A DNA stretch of 64,000 bases from Paracoccus aerius (GTDB lineage Bacteria > Pseudomonadota > Alphaproteobacteria > Rhodobacterales > Rhodobacteraceae). The stretch lies in contig NZ_BNCL01000008.1 of the NCBI RefSeq assembly GCF_014656455.1, forward strand, positions 97,063 through 161,062, given 5' to 3'. A model generated the notes under the pieces. That model had not been told where the DNA came from. It did not search any database and saw only the letters and a list, made by a program, of their open reading frames with translations. The translations under genes were made by a program, and so were the position numbers. Shown one piece after another: positions 1-7,421 of the stretch (positions within the stretch are counted from its first letter, which is position 1; the number at the start of each line of letters is the position of its first letter).

Positions 1-1112
1 GCGGCCGCGGGATCCAGGGCCTCGGGGCGGGCGCAGGTGGTGGTCATGGGCACGAAGCGCCCTTCCTCGCCCGATTGCAGGATCGCGGTCATCACCTCGA
101 CCACGTGCAGCGCCAATTCGTCGTTGCAGCGGTGCGGGCGGCCTTCGGCGATGGCAAGCGCCATGTCCGCAAGGCCCGACGCGCGATAGTCGGCGACGCT
201 CTTGCCGTTGTTCGTCTCGCGGTTCGGCGGTCCCAGCGGATGATCCCATGCGGGCAGGTCCGCCGCCTCGGCGCGGCGCGTCACGCGGACCTCGCCGTCG
301 AAGAAGTTGGGGTCGGGGATGTGCAGCGTGCCTTCCGTCCCGTAAAGCGCCATCGGCTTCAGGTCGTGCTGGTGGACGTCCCAGCTGGACTGGAAGCTGA
401 TGACCGCGCCGCCTTCGAATTCCAGCAGGGCGTGGATCGTGGTCGGCGTCTCGACCGGGATCTGCTCGCCCTTGCGGGCGGCCGATCCGATGGTCCGGGT
501 CGGGCTGGGGGTGGAGGCAAGCGCCGCGACGCGGGCCACCGGCCCCAGAAGCTGCACCAGGTTCGAGATGTAGTAGGGCCCCAGATCCAGCACCGGCCCG
601 CCGCCCTTGAGGAAGAAGAAGTCGGGGTTGGGATGCCAGTTTTCCATGCCGCTGGACATGACCGCGCAGGTGCCCGAGGTGACGCGGCCAATGGCGCCGC
701 TGTCGACGATATGCCGGGCAAGCTGGTGGCTGGTGCCCAGGAAGGTGTCGGGCGCCGATCCGATCCGCAGCCCGCGTTCGGCGGCGATCCGGGCCAGTTC
801 GCGCCCTTCCTCCAGCGTCAGCACATAGGGCTTTTCGGAATAGACATGCTTGCCCGCCTCAAGCGCGCGTTTCGAGATGTCGAAATGCGCGGCCGGGATG
901 GTCAGGTTCACGATCAGGTCGATGTCGGGGCTTGCCAGCAGCGCGTCCACGCTGCGGGCCTCAATCCCGTATTCGGTGGCCCGCGCCTCGGCCGCGGCAT
1001 GGTTCATGTCGGCCACGGCGACAAAGCGGATGCCCGCGAAATGCGGCGCACGGCCCAGATAGGATGCCGAAATGTTGCCGGCCCCGATCAGGCCCAGTTT
1101 CAGGTCGCTCAT
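1..1112 (-). CDS. Gfo/Idh/MocA family oxidoreductase, C-terminus cut by the window edge
   Basis: This is probably an NAD(P)-dependent sugar or inositol dehydrogenase acting in the cytoplasm on the substrate imported by the adjacent ABC transporter. The N-terminus carries a Rossmann motif (GLIGAGNISASYLG, residues about 7-20), and the family EKP motif is visible as HVYSEKPYVLTLEE near residue 90, where the Lys is the usual catalytic residue. The frame is open for about 370 codons to position 3 without a stop, so little is missing compared with the usual 350-390 residues. The start ATG lies 5 nt downstream of the preceding isomerase stop, so it is the sixth gene of the operon. The exact substrate cannot be read from the sequence. 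The family assignment is firm. Confidence 0.9.
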   Translation of the reverse strand, partial: MSDLKLGLIGAGNISASYLGRAPHFAGIRFVAVADMNHAAAEARATEYGIEARSVDALLASPDIDLIVNLTIPAAHFDISKRALEAGKHVYSEKPYVLTLEEGRELARIAAERGLRIGSAPDTFLGTSHQLARHIVDSGAIGRVTSGTCAVMSSGMENWHPNPDFFFLKGGGPVLDLGPYYISNLVQLLGPVARVAALASTPSPTRTIGSAARKGEQIPVETPTTIHALLEFEGGAVISFQSSWDVHQHDLKPMALYGTEGTLHIPDPNFFDGEVRVTRRAEAADLPAWDHPLGPPNRETNNGKSVADYRASGLADMALAIAEGRPHRCNDELALHVVEVMTAILQSGEEGRFVPMTTTCARPEALDPAA

Positions 1113-1117
1113 GAGGT

Positions 1118-1873
1118 TCAGCCTTTCAGGGTCTGCCAGGCCTTCGCGGCCTGGGTCGCAAAACGGTCGAAGTCCGAGGGCTTGTCATGTTCGGCCACCA
1201 GAACCTCGACGCGGGCCTGGGCGCGCAGGGCATCCAGGATCGCGGGCCAGTCCATCGTGCCGGTGCCGGGATCGGCCCAGCCGTCCTCGTCGGTCTTCTC
1301 GCCCGCAGGCGCGATGTCCTTGAAATGGGCGGCGGTGATGCGCGGGCCGTACTGGGCGATCCAGTCCAGCGGGTCCCCGCCGCCGCGCACGATCCAGGCG
1401 ATGTCGGCTTCCCAGTCGATCATCGGTGCCTCGTCCAGGATGATCTTCATGGGCGTCCGGCCGTCGGGCAGGGCGTGGAATTCGAAGTCGTGGTTGTGCC
1501 AGCCGAAGGTCAGGCCCCGTTGGGCCATCGCCCCATGCGCGGCGGCAAGGCGGGCGGCAAAGGCCTGCCATCCTGCGGCATCCGCGGGACGCTGGTCGGG
1601 GCCGATATGGGGGGCGAAGATCATGGTGGCGCCGACCTGGCCCGCGATCTGGGCCACGCGCTCGGGGTTTTCCTCGATCAGGTCCAGCGAGACATGCAGC
1701 GACGGCATGGTCATGCCCGCGGCCGACAGGGCCTCGGCGATGGCGGGCAGGTCGTCGAAGACGCCGCCATAGCCCTCGGCCGCGTCATAGCCAAGCGCGC
1801 CGAGACGGCGGATCACGTCGGCATAGGGCGTGGCGAAGCGGGCCGAATAGAGTTGCAGGGACAGTTTCATCAT
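1118..1873 (-). CDS. sugar phosphate isomerase/epimerase (xylose isomerase-like TIM barrel)
   Basis: This 251-residue protein belongs to the AP-endonuclease-2 / xylose-isomerase-like TIM-barrel family, which isomerises or epimerises sugars and their oxidised derivatives, usually with a divalent metal. It begins MMKLSLQLYSAR, typical of strand 1 of the barrel. It keeps acidic and His residues expected as metal ligands, seen in LHVSLDLIEENPE, FGWHNHDFEF, DIAWIVRGGGDPLDW and ITAAHFKDI. The pairing with a Gfo/Idh dehydrogenase 5 nt downstream is a common arrangement for catabolism of inositol-like or keto sugars. Either of two adjacent Met codons could be the start. The product type is clear but the substrate is not. 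Confidence 0.88.
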   Translation of the reverse strand: MMKLSLQLYSARFATPYADVIRRLGALGYDAAEGYGGVFDDLPAIAEALSAAGMTMPSLHVSLDLIEENPERVAQIAGQVGATMIFAPHIGPDQRPADAAGWQAFAARLAAAHGAMAQRGLTFGWHNHDFEFHALPDGRTPMKIILDEAPMIDWEADIAWIVRGGGDPLDWIAQYGPRITAAHFKDIAPAGEKTDEDGWADPGTGTMDWPAILDALRAQARVEVLVAEHDKPSDFDRFATQAAKAWQTLKG

Positions 1874-1891
1874 CTTCTCCGTGGGAAAGTC

Positions 1892-3004
1892 TCAGATCCG
1901 CGTCTCGGTCGCGGCGTCGAACAGCGACAGGCTGGCGGGGTCGAAGCCGATGGACAGCATCTGGCCCGCGCGCACGCGGTCCTCGCCGTCCAGGCGGACG
2001 CGGAAGGGGGTGTCGCCAAGCCGCGTCCAGACCAGGGTGTCGGCGCCCATCGGCTCGACCACCTCGACAAGGGCCTGGGCCTGGATGGGCAGGGCGGCGG
2101 CCGCCTCGCCGGTGCGGACATGTTCGGGGCGGATGCCCAGCACGATATCGCCGCCACGCGGGCGGGTGGTGAAGTCATAGCCCGTCACGTCGGCCACCAG
2201 CGGGCCGCGGAAGGTGCTGCCATCCAGCCGCCCCGGCAAGAGGTTCATGGGCGGCGACCCGATGAAGCCCGCCACGTAAAGATTCGCGGGCCGGCGATAG
2301 ATGTCGTCGGGGGTGGCAAGCTGCTGGATCTTGCCGCCGCGCATGATGGCGATGCGGTCGGCCAGGGTCATCGCCTCGATCTGGTCATGGGTGACATAGA
2401 TCATGGTGTTGCCAAGGCTCTGGTGCAGGCGCTTCAGTTCCACGCGCAACTCGGCCCGCAGCTTGGCGTCCAGGTTCGACAAGGGCTCGTCGAACAGGAA
2501 CACGTCCACGTCGCGCACCAGGGCGCGGCCGATGGCCACCCGCTGGCGCTGACCGCCCGACAGGGCGGCGGGCTTGCGCTTCAGCAGCGGTTCAAGCTGC
2601 AGCGTTGACGCGGCGCGCGCGATGCGGCGCGCGATCTCGCCCTTGGGCACCTGGGCGTTCTTCAGGCCGAAGGACAGGTTCCCCTCGACCGTCATCTGCG
2701 GGTAAAGCGCATAGGACTGGAACACCATGCCGATGCCGCGTTCCGAGGGTTCCGCCCAGGTGACGTTCTTCCCCGAGATGAAGATCTGGCCCTCGGTCGC
2801 CGGTTGCAGGCCGGCGATGCAGTTCAGCAGCGTTGACTTGCCGCAGCCCGAGGCGCCCAGCAGCACCAGGAACTCGCCATCGTTCACGTCCAGGTTCAGG
2901 TCGCCCAGAACCTCGACCGCGCCATAGGACAGGCTGAGGTCGCGGATCGAGACGGAGATGCCGTCCAGTTCGGATCGGGTTTCGGCGCGGAGTGCTTGTG
3001 CCAT
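1892..3004 (-). CDS. carbohydrate ABC transporter ATP-binding protein (UgpC/MsmX type)
   Basis: This 370-residue ATPase energises the adjacent sugar permeases from the cytoplasmic side. The Walker A motif is GASGCGKST, the ABC signature is LSGGQRQRVAIGRAL, and Walker B reads VFLFDEPLSNLD. After the nucleotide-binding domain there is a TOBE-type C-terminal region (for example IVLGIRPEHVRTGE), as in MalK, UgpC and MsmX, which normally contacts regulators or sets the correct length. The length is standard for this subfamily. It is the fourth gene of the operon and lies 3 nt from the MalG-type permease gene, so it is probably translationally coupled. Confidence 0.95.
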   Translation of the reverse strand: MAQALRAETRSELDGISVSIRDLSLSYGAVEVLGDLNLDVNDGEFLVLLGASGCGKSTLLNCIAGLQPATEGQIFISGKNVTWAEPSERGIGMVFQSYALYPQMTVEGNLSFGLKNAQVPKGEIARRIARAASTLQLEPLLKRKPAALSGGQRQRVAIGRALVRDVDVFLFDEPLSNLDAKLRAELRVELKRLHQSLGNTMIYVTHDQIEAMTLADRIAIMRGGKIQQLATPDDIYRRPANLYVAGFIGSPPMNLLPGRLDGSTFRGPLVADVTGYDFTTRPRGGDIVLGIRPEHVRTGEAAAALPIQAQALVEVVEPMGADTLVWTRLGDTPFRVRLDGEDRVRAGQMLSIGFDPASLSLFDAATETRI

Positions 3005-3007
3005 GGG

Positions 3008-3958
3008 TCAGCCTTTCACGGCGCCTGCGGCGATGCCGCGGACGAAAAGTTTGCCAGAGAGGAAGTAGATCGTCAGCGGAACAAGGCCGGTCAGCAGGGT
3101 CGCGGCCATGTTGACGTTGTATTCGCGCACGCCTTGGACCGAGTTGACGATGTTGTTCAGCTGCACCGTCATCGGATAGCTTTCGGGCCGGGTATAGATC
3201 ACGCCGAACAGGAAGTCGTTCCAGATCCCCGTGACCTGCAGGATCACCGCGACCGTGAAGATCGGCAGCGACATCGGCACCAGCACGCGCAGGAAGATGC
3301 CCCAGAAGCCTGCGCCGTCCACGCGGGCGGCCTTGAACAGTTCCGGCGGCAGCGAGGAGAAGTAGTTGCGGAACAGAAGCGTGATGATCGGCATCCCGAA
3401 GACCACATGGACCAGGACCAGGCCCCAGACCGACCCCATCAGCCCGATTTCGCGCAGGATGATGACGATCGGATAGATCATCACCTGGTATGGGATGAAG
3501 GCGCCGAAGATCAGGATGGTGAAGAACACCTCGGACCCCTTGAAGCGCCAGTTGACCAGGGCATAGCCGTTCACCGCCGCCACCGCGATCGACAGGATCG
3601 TCGCCGGTATGACGATCGCGACCGAGTTCCAGAAGCCGCGCGACAGCCCGTCGCAGTTCAGCCCGGTGCAGGCCTCGGACCAGGCCTTGACCCAGGGCTC
3701 AAAGGTGATCTCGACCGGCGGGGCGAAGATGTTGCCCATGCGGATCTCGGGCATCCCCTTCAGCGAGGTCATGACCATCACCCACAGCGGCAGCAGGTAA
3801 TAGGCCGAAAAGATCAGAAGCCCGCCATAGATCATGATGCGCTTGCCCGACAGGCGGCGCGTGGGGGCAAGGCCTGCCGGTCCGTCCAGCAGCCTGCCGC
3901 GAGGGGCGGCGCTGCGGGACCGGGCACCGGCGGCCGCGGGATATGCCGCGTCAGACAT
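3008..3958 (-). CDS. carbohydrate ABC transporter permease, MalG type
   Basis: This 316-residue inner-membrane permease has about six transmembrane segments and the EAA loop that docks on the ATPase (PELFKAARVDGAGFWGIFLR, about residues 190-215). It forms the heterodimeric channel with the upstream permease, whose reading frame it overlaps by 8 nt. The N-terminus carries an Ala/Arg-rich cytosolic extension (MSDAAYPAAAGARSR) of about 35 residues before the first membrane span. The CUT1 subfamily assignment follows from the operon composition of one binding protein, two permeases and one ATPase. Confidence 0.94.
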   Translation of the reverse strand: MSDAAYPAAAGARSRSAAPRGRLLDGPAGLAPTRRLSGKRIMIYGGLLIFSAYYLLPLWVMVMTSLKGMPEIRMGNIFAPPVEITFEPWVKAWSEACTGLNCDGLSRGFWNSVAIVIPATILSIAVAAVNGYALVNWRFKGSEVFFTILIFGAFIPYQVMIYPIVIILREIGLMGSVWGLVLVHVVFGMPIITLLFRNYFSSLPPELFKAARVDGAGFWGIFLRVLVPMSLPIFTVAVILQVTGIWNDFLFGVIYTRPESYPMTVQLNNIVNSVQGVREYNVNMAATLLTGLVPLTIYFLSGKLFVRGIAAGAVKG

Positions 3959-4844
3959 GGCGTTTCCTTCCCATGCGGAACAGCGCGAAGGGGATGATGA
4001 TCGCCAGCACCGCGGCCAGCATCATGGTCGAGGCCGCGAAGCCCTGCCCCAGGTTCTGGTTGCCGAACATGTAGTCATAGACGTATTTTGCGGGCACTTC
4101 GGACGCGATGCCCGGCCCCCCGCGCGTCAGCGCGACGACAAGGTCGTAAAGCTTGATGATCCCGGCCGAGATCAGCACGATGCAGGTCGCGAAGACCGGC
4201 TTCATCATCGGCAGGATGATGAACAGATAGGTCTTCCAGGCGGGGATGCCGTCCACCCGGCTGGCCTTCCAGACGTCCTCGTCGATGCCGCGCAGTCCGG
4301 CCAGCATGATGACCGTGGTCAGCCCCGCGCCCTGCCAGATGCCCGCCGCCAGAAGCGCCACGATGACAAGATCGGGATTGTTCAGCGGATCGAAGGTGAA
4401 GCCGGAAAAGCCCATGCCGCGGATGATGTGCTGCAACCCGAAGTCCGGGTTCAGAATCCACTGCCAGACGACGCCCGTGACGATGAAGCTGAGGGCATAG
4501 GGGAACAGGATGATGGTGCGGAACCCGTCCTCGAACCGGATCTTCTGGTCCAGAAGCACGGCCAGCAGAAAGCCGATCGCCAGCGTCAGCACCAGTGCCA
4601 GGATGCCATAGATCGCCAGGTTCTCGATGGACACCTGCCAGCGGGGCGTGGACCACAGCCGCTCGTATTGCGCCAGGCCCACGAAATCCAGGCGGGGCAG
4701 CAGGCGCGAATTGGTGAAGGAATAGACCACCGTCCAGAGCGAGCAGCCGATGAAGACCACCAGGGCCGTCAGGATCATCGGGGTCGCGGCCAGCTTGGCG
4801 GACCAGTTCTGGAACAGTCGGATGGGAGGGCCGGAATGGGCCAT
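3951..4844 (-). CDS. carbohydrate ABC transporter permease, MalF type
   Basis: This 297-residue polytopic permease is the partner of the MalG-type protein encoded just downstream. The EAA motif is visible as DEDVWKASRVDGIPAWKTY near residue 195. Hydrophobic stretches typical of six transmembrane helices run through the protein, for example ALVVFIGCSLWTVVYSF and ILALVLTLAIGFLLAVLL. The gene begins 59 nt after the binding-protein stop codon, and a strong stem-loop lies in that gap. The 3-prime end overlaps the next gene by 8 nt, which supports one transcription unit. Confidence 0.94.
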   Translation of the reverse strand: MAHSGPPIRLFQNWSAKLAATPMILTALVVFIGCSLWTVVYSFTNSRLLPRLDFVGLAQYERLWSTPRWQVSIENLAIYGILALVLTLAIGFLLAVLLDQKIRFEDGFRTIILFPYALSFIVTGVVWQWILNPDFGLQHIIRGMGFSGFTFDPLNNPDLVIVALLAAGIWQGAGLTTVIMLAGLRGIDEDVWKASRVDGIPAWKTYLFIILPMMKPVFATCIVLISAGIIKLYDLVVALTRGGPGIASEVPAKYVYDYMFGNQNLGQGFAASTMMLAAVLAIIIPFALFRMGRKRHV

Positions 4845-4871
4845 CGCAGGTACCTCCGGTCAAGGGCGGGG

Positions 4872-4894
4872 GTCCGGCCCAGGGCGGGCCGGAC
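4872..4894 (-). terminator. intercistronic stem-loop between binding protein and permease genes
   Basis: A perfect 9-bp GC-rich inverted repeat (GTCCGGCCC / GGGCCGGAC) with a 5-nt loop sits just downstream of the binding-protein stop. There is no T-run, so it is not a classical terminator. In sugar ABC operons such a hairpin often protects the upstream message or partly attenuates, giving more binding protein than permease. That role is inferred; the hairpin itself is directly visible. Confidence 0.6.
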
Positions 4895-4903
4895 CGCGAT
4901 GCA

Positions 4904-6142
4904 TCACATTTCCGACTGGACGATCTGGACGAAGCGCGCGTGCGCGTCCTCGGCGCTGAGGCTTGATCCGAAGAACTCGGCCGTCAGATCCTCGATCTGG
5001 CCGCGCGAATCCGACGACATCACCAGGTCGATGGTCGGGATGGTGTTGCCGGCCTTCAGCGTTTCCAGCCCGGCCTGGGTGCATTCGTTCACTTCGGCCA
5101 GGTCGATGTCGCCGCGCACCGGCAGCGAACCCTTGGCGGCGTTGAAGGCGACCTGCGCTTCTTCGGACAGGATCACCTGGGCCAAGGCGCGCTGCGCCTC
5201 GGTCACGGCCTCGTCGTCGTTCACCGGGAAATAGATCGCGTCGCCGCCCGTGGCGATGACGGGTTCGCCCCCAAGGCCGATATGGCAGCCGTAATCCGTG
5301 CCCGCGGTCTTGCCGGCCAGGGCGAACTCGCCCTGCGCCCAGTCCCCCATGACCTGGGCCGCGGCCGTGCCCTCGATGATGCGGTTGGTGGCCATGTTCC
5401 AGTCGCTGAGATTGCCGCCCGAGGCCAGGTCGCGGGCAATGGCATATTCAGCGAAGATGTTCTTCAGCGTGTCGCTGTTCAGCGCGTCCTCGTTCCGCTC
5501 GGCGAAGACCTGGTTGTAGAAGTCGGCCCCGCCGATCCCCGAGATCATCGCGTAAAGCAGCAGCGCCGTCTGCCAGCCCTGCATCCCCTGCGCCAGGGGC
5601 AGGATGCCCGCCTCGCGCAGCGCGGGGGCGGCCGCCTTCAGTTCTTCCCAGTTGGTCGCAGGCTCGATCCCCGCCTTTTCAAAGGCGGCCAGCGAGGTCC
5701 ACATCCATTGCGGCGAATGGATGTTCAAGGGCGCGCAATACACGCGGCCCTCGAAGGTGCAGGCGTCCAGCAGCGAGACCGGGTTGATCGAGTCGCGCCA
5801 GCCGTTCGCCTCGGCCACCTCGGTCAGGTCCTGCATCAGCCCGGCCTCGACCAGTTCCTGCGCTTGCAGGCCGTGGTTGAACTGCGTTGCGCCCATCGGG
5901 TCGCCGCCGATGATGCGCGACACCATGATCGGCCTTGCGGTCGAACCCGATCCGGCGATGGCGCCGTCGACCCAGCTATGCTCGGTCTGTTCCTCGAAGA
6001 TGCGGGCCAGTTCCTGCACGGCGGCGGCCTCGCCGCCCGAGGTCCACCAATGGGTCACCTCCAGGTCGGCAGCCATCGCGCCAAAGGGCAAAATTGTCAG
6101 TGCAGCGCCCGCCAGCAGGCGGCGCATCGAAATGTTCTGCAT
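4904..6142 (-). CDS. extracellular sugar-binding protein of the ABC transporter
   Basis: This 412-residue periplasmic binding protein belongs to solute-binding family 1. The chosen start gives MQNISMRRLLAGAALTILPF as a signal peptide, with likely cleavage after AMA and a mature start near ADLEVTHWWTSGGE. An upstream ATG 6 nt earlier directly abuts a GGGAGG ribosome-binding site, so the later ATG, with 6-nt spacing, is preferred. The mature part shows the WTSGGE...VQELARIFE start common in sugar-binding proteins. It is the first gene of the operon, reading away from the divergent LacI-type regulator, and is probably controlled by it. The transported sugar is not identifiable by eye. Confidence 0.93.
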   Translation of the reverse strand: MQNISMRRLLAGAALTILPFGAMAADLEVTHWWTSGGEAAAVQELARIFEEQTEHSWVDGAIAGSGSTARPIMVSRIIGGDPMGATQFNHGLQAQELVEAGLMQDLTEVAEANGWRDSINPVSLLDACTFEGRVYCAPLNIHSPQWMWTSLAAFEKAGIEPATNWEELKAAAPALREAGILPLAQGMQGWQTALLLYAMISGIGGADFYNQVFAERNEDALNSDTLKNIFAEYAIARDLASGGNLSDWNMATNRIIEGTAAAQVMGDWAQGEFALAGKTAGTDYGCHIGLGGEPVIATGGDAIYFPVNDDEAVTEAQRALAQVILSEEAQVAFNAAKGSLPVRGDIDLAEVNECTQAGLETLKAGNTIPTIDLVMSSDSRGQIEDLTAEFFGSSLSAEDAHARFVQIVQSEM

Positions 6143-6209
6143 TGTCATCCTCCCGTTTGTCCGGCGCAGCATGGCGCCGGCAGCATCGGTTCAGCCTCTC
6201 CCAGGCCGA

Positions 6210-6223
6210 TGTAAACGATTGCT
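6210..6223. promoter_or_regulatory. LacI-family operator-like site 1
   Basis: The sequence TGTAAACGATTGCT fits the LacI/GalR operator pattern TG-n-AA-n-CG-n-TT-n-CA with one deviation at the last base. It lies in the intergenic region between the binding-protein gene and the divergent LacI-type regulator, where such an operator is expected. The assignment is a motif match plus context. Confidence 0.6.
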
Positions 6224-6266
6224 ACCAAATTCATCTCATAGCCATTGCCATCCCGTCAACAAAAAA

Positions 6267-6280
6267 TGTAATCCATTACA
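6267..6280. promoter_or_regulatory. LacI-family operator-like site 2 (palindrome)
   Basis: TGTAATCCATTACA is a 14-nt inverted repeat with 6-nt arms around a CC centre, lying 24-37 nt upstream of the regulator start codon. It shares the TGTAA half-site with site 1, 57 nt away. Two spaced operators of this kind would let one regulator dimer or tetramer control both divergent promoters. It may mainly serve autoregulation. Confidence 0.6.
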
Positions 6281-6303
6281 AAAGCGGAACGCGGCGGGAA
6301 ATC

Positions 6304-7326
6304 ATGGCCATTGGGATCAAGGACATTGCTCGGCTGGCGGGGGTCTCGACCGCGACCGTCAGCCGCGCCTTGTCGCAGCCCGCGCGGGTGTCGCCCGAAA
6401 CGCGCGCGCAGGTGATGGCGGTGGTCCAGGAACACGACTATCGCGTGAACTCCTTCGCCCGATCCCTGCGCGTCAGGCGGGCGGACGCGGTGCTTGCCCT
6501 TGTGCCGAACCTGGGCAACCCGTTCTTTTCGGAAATCATCGCAGGGATCCAGGATGGCCTGACCCCTGCTGGCCTGGATCTGCTGGTCACTGATACCCTG
6601 TCCCAGCAGGAACGGCGGCAATCCCCCGTCACGCATCTTCAGGCGGCAAGGGCCGACGGGCTGATCTGCCTGGATGGGGCGCTGCCGCCCGATATCCTGG
6701 ACGAACTGGCCGCGCCCGATGTGGCGGGCCGCGTGGTCTTCGCCTGCGAATGGCCCGAAGGACGCGGCTTCCCGGCCGTGCGCAGCGACAACCGCGCGGG
6801 CATGGCCCTGGCCGTGCAGCACCTGGTCGGGCTGGGCCACCGCGACTTCGCGCTGCTGACGGGGCCCGCGGGCAACATCCTGACCGAGGAACGGCGCGAA
6901 GGCGCCGAGGAGGCCTTGCGTCAGGCGGGGCTGACCCTTCCCCCCTCGCGCATCGCCGGCGGCAGCTTCGAGATTCGCGACGGCTTTCGCGCGGCAGGCG
7001 ACCTGATGCGGATGCCGTCCCGGCCCACGGCGATCCTGTGCAGTTCGGACCAGCTTGCGATCGGCTGCATTTCCGGCCTGTCGGAACTGGGCGTCCGCGT
7101 CCCCCAGGACGTGTCGGTCGTGGGCTTCGACGACATTGCGCTTGCAGCCTATTCCCGCCCGCCCTTGACCACGATCCGGCAGGATCGCCGCCGCCTTGGC
7201 CGCATCGCGGCGCAGCGCCTGCTGTCCAGCCTGTCCGGCAAGCCCCCGGCCGAAACGCTGACCACCCTGCCGGTCGAGATCGTCGTGCGCCGGTCGACAG
7301 CGCCCGGCCCCAAGGCCGCGAACTAG
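6304..7326 (+). CDS. LacI family transcriptional regulator of the sugar operon
   Basis: This 340-residue regulator starts MAIGIKDIARLAGVSTATVS, an N-terminal LacI-type helix-turn-helix with the hallmark VSTATVSRAL recognition helix and the hinge helix near residues 50-60. The rest is a periplasmic-binding-protein-like effector domain (ALVPNLGNPFFSEIIAGIQD, then SVVGFDDIALAAYSRPPLTT near the C-terminus). The start was chosen at the ATG directly before the helix-turn-helix; a longer upstream frame has no family support. It is transcribed divergently from the sugar operon and probably represses it until the sugar or its phosphate binds. Confidence 0.93.
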   Translation: MAIGIKDIARLAGVSTATVSRALSQPARVSPETRAQVMAVVQEHDYRVNSFARSLRVRRADAVLALVPNLGNPFFSEIIAGIQDGLTPAGLDLLVTDTLSQQERRQSPVTHLQAARADGLICLDGALPPDILDELAAPDVAGRVVFACEWPEGRGFPAVRSDNRAGMALAVQHLVGLGHRDFALLTGPAGNILTEERREGAEEALRQAGLTLPPSRIAGGSFEIRDGFRAAGDLMRMPSRPTAILCSSDQLAIGCISGLSELGVRVPQDVSVVGFDDIALAAYSRPPLTTIRQDRRRLGRIAAQRLLSSLSGKPPAETLTTLPVEIVVRRSTAPGPKAAN

Positions 7327-7421
7327 GCCGCAGGTTGCCGGCCGGAACCGATGCCGGGGCCGCCGAATTGATCCGACGACGCGGGCAGATCCCCTGACCC
7401 AATCGGCGATCAGAGGTGCAG

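Noticed and set aside
1..15. A NotI-like GCGGCCGC followed by GGATCC at the window start
   Set aside because: It could suggest a cloning junction, but such sites are common in high-GC DNA and the protein frame runs straight through it.
75..1772. Long plus-strand open frame across the first kilobases
   Set aside because: It lies antisense to the Gfo/Idh and isomerase genes, has no domain and a biased composition, and is a typical high-GC shadow frame.
3834..5234. Plus-strand frame of 466 codons over the permease genes
   Set aside because: It is rich in His, Arg, Gln and Asp and antisense to clear ABC transporter genes, without homologous motifs.
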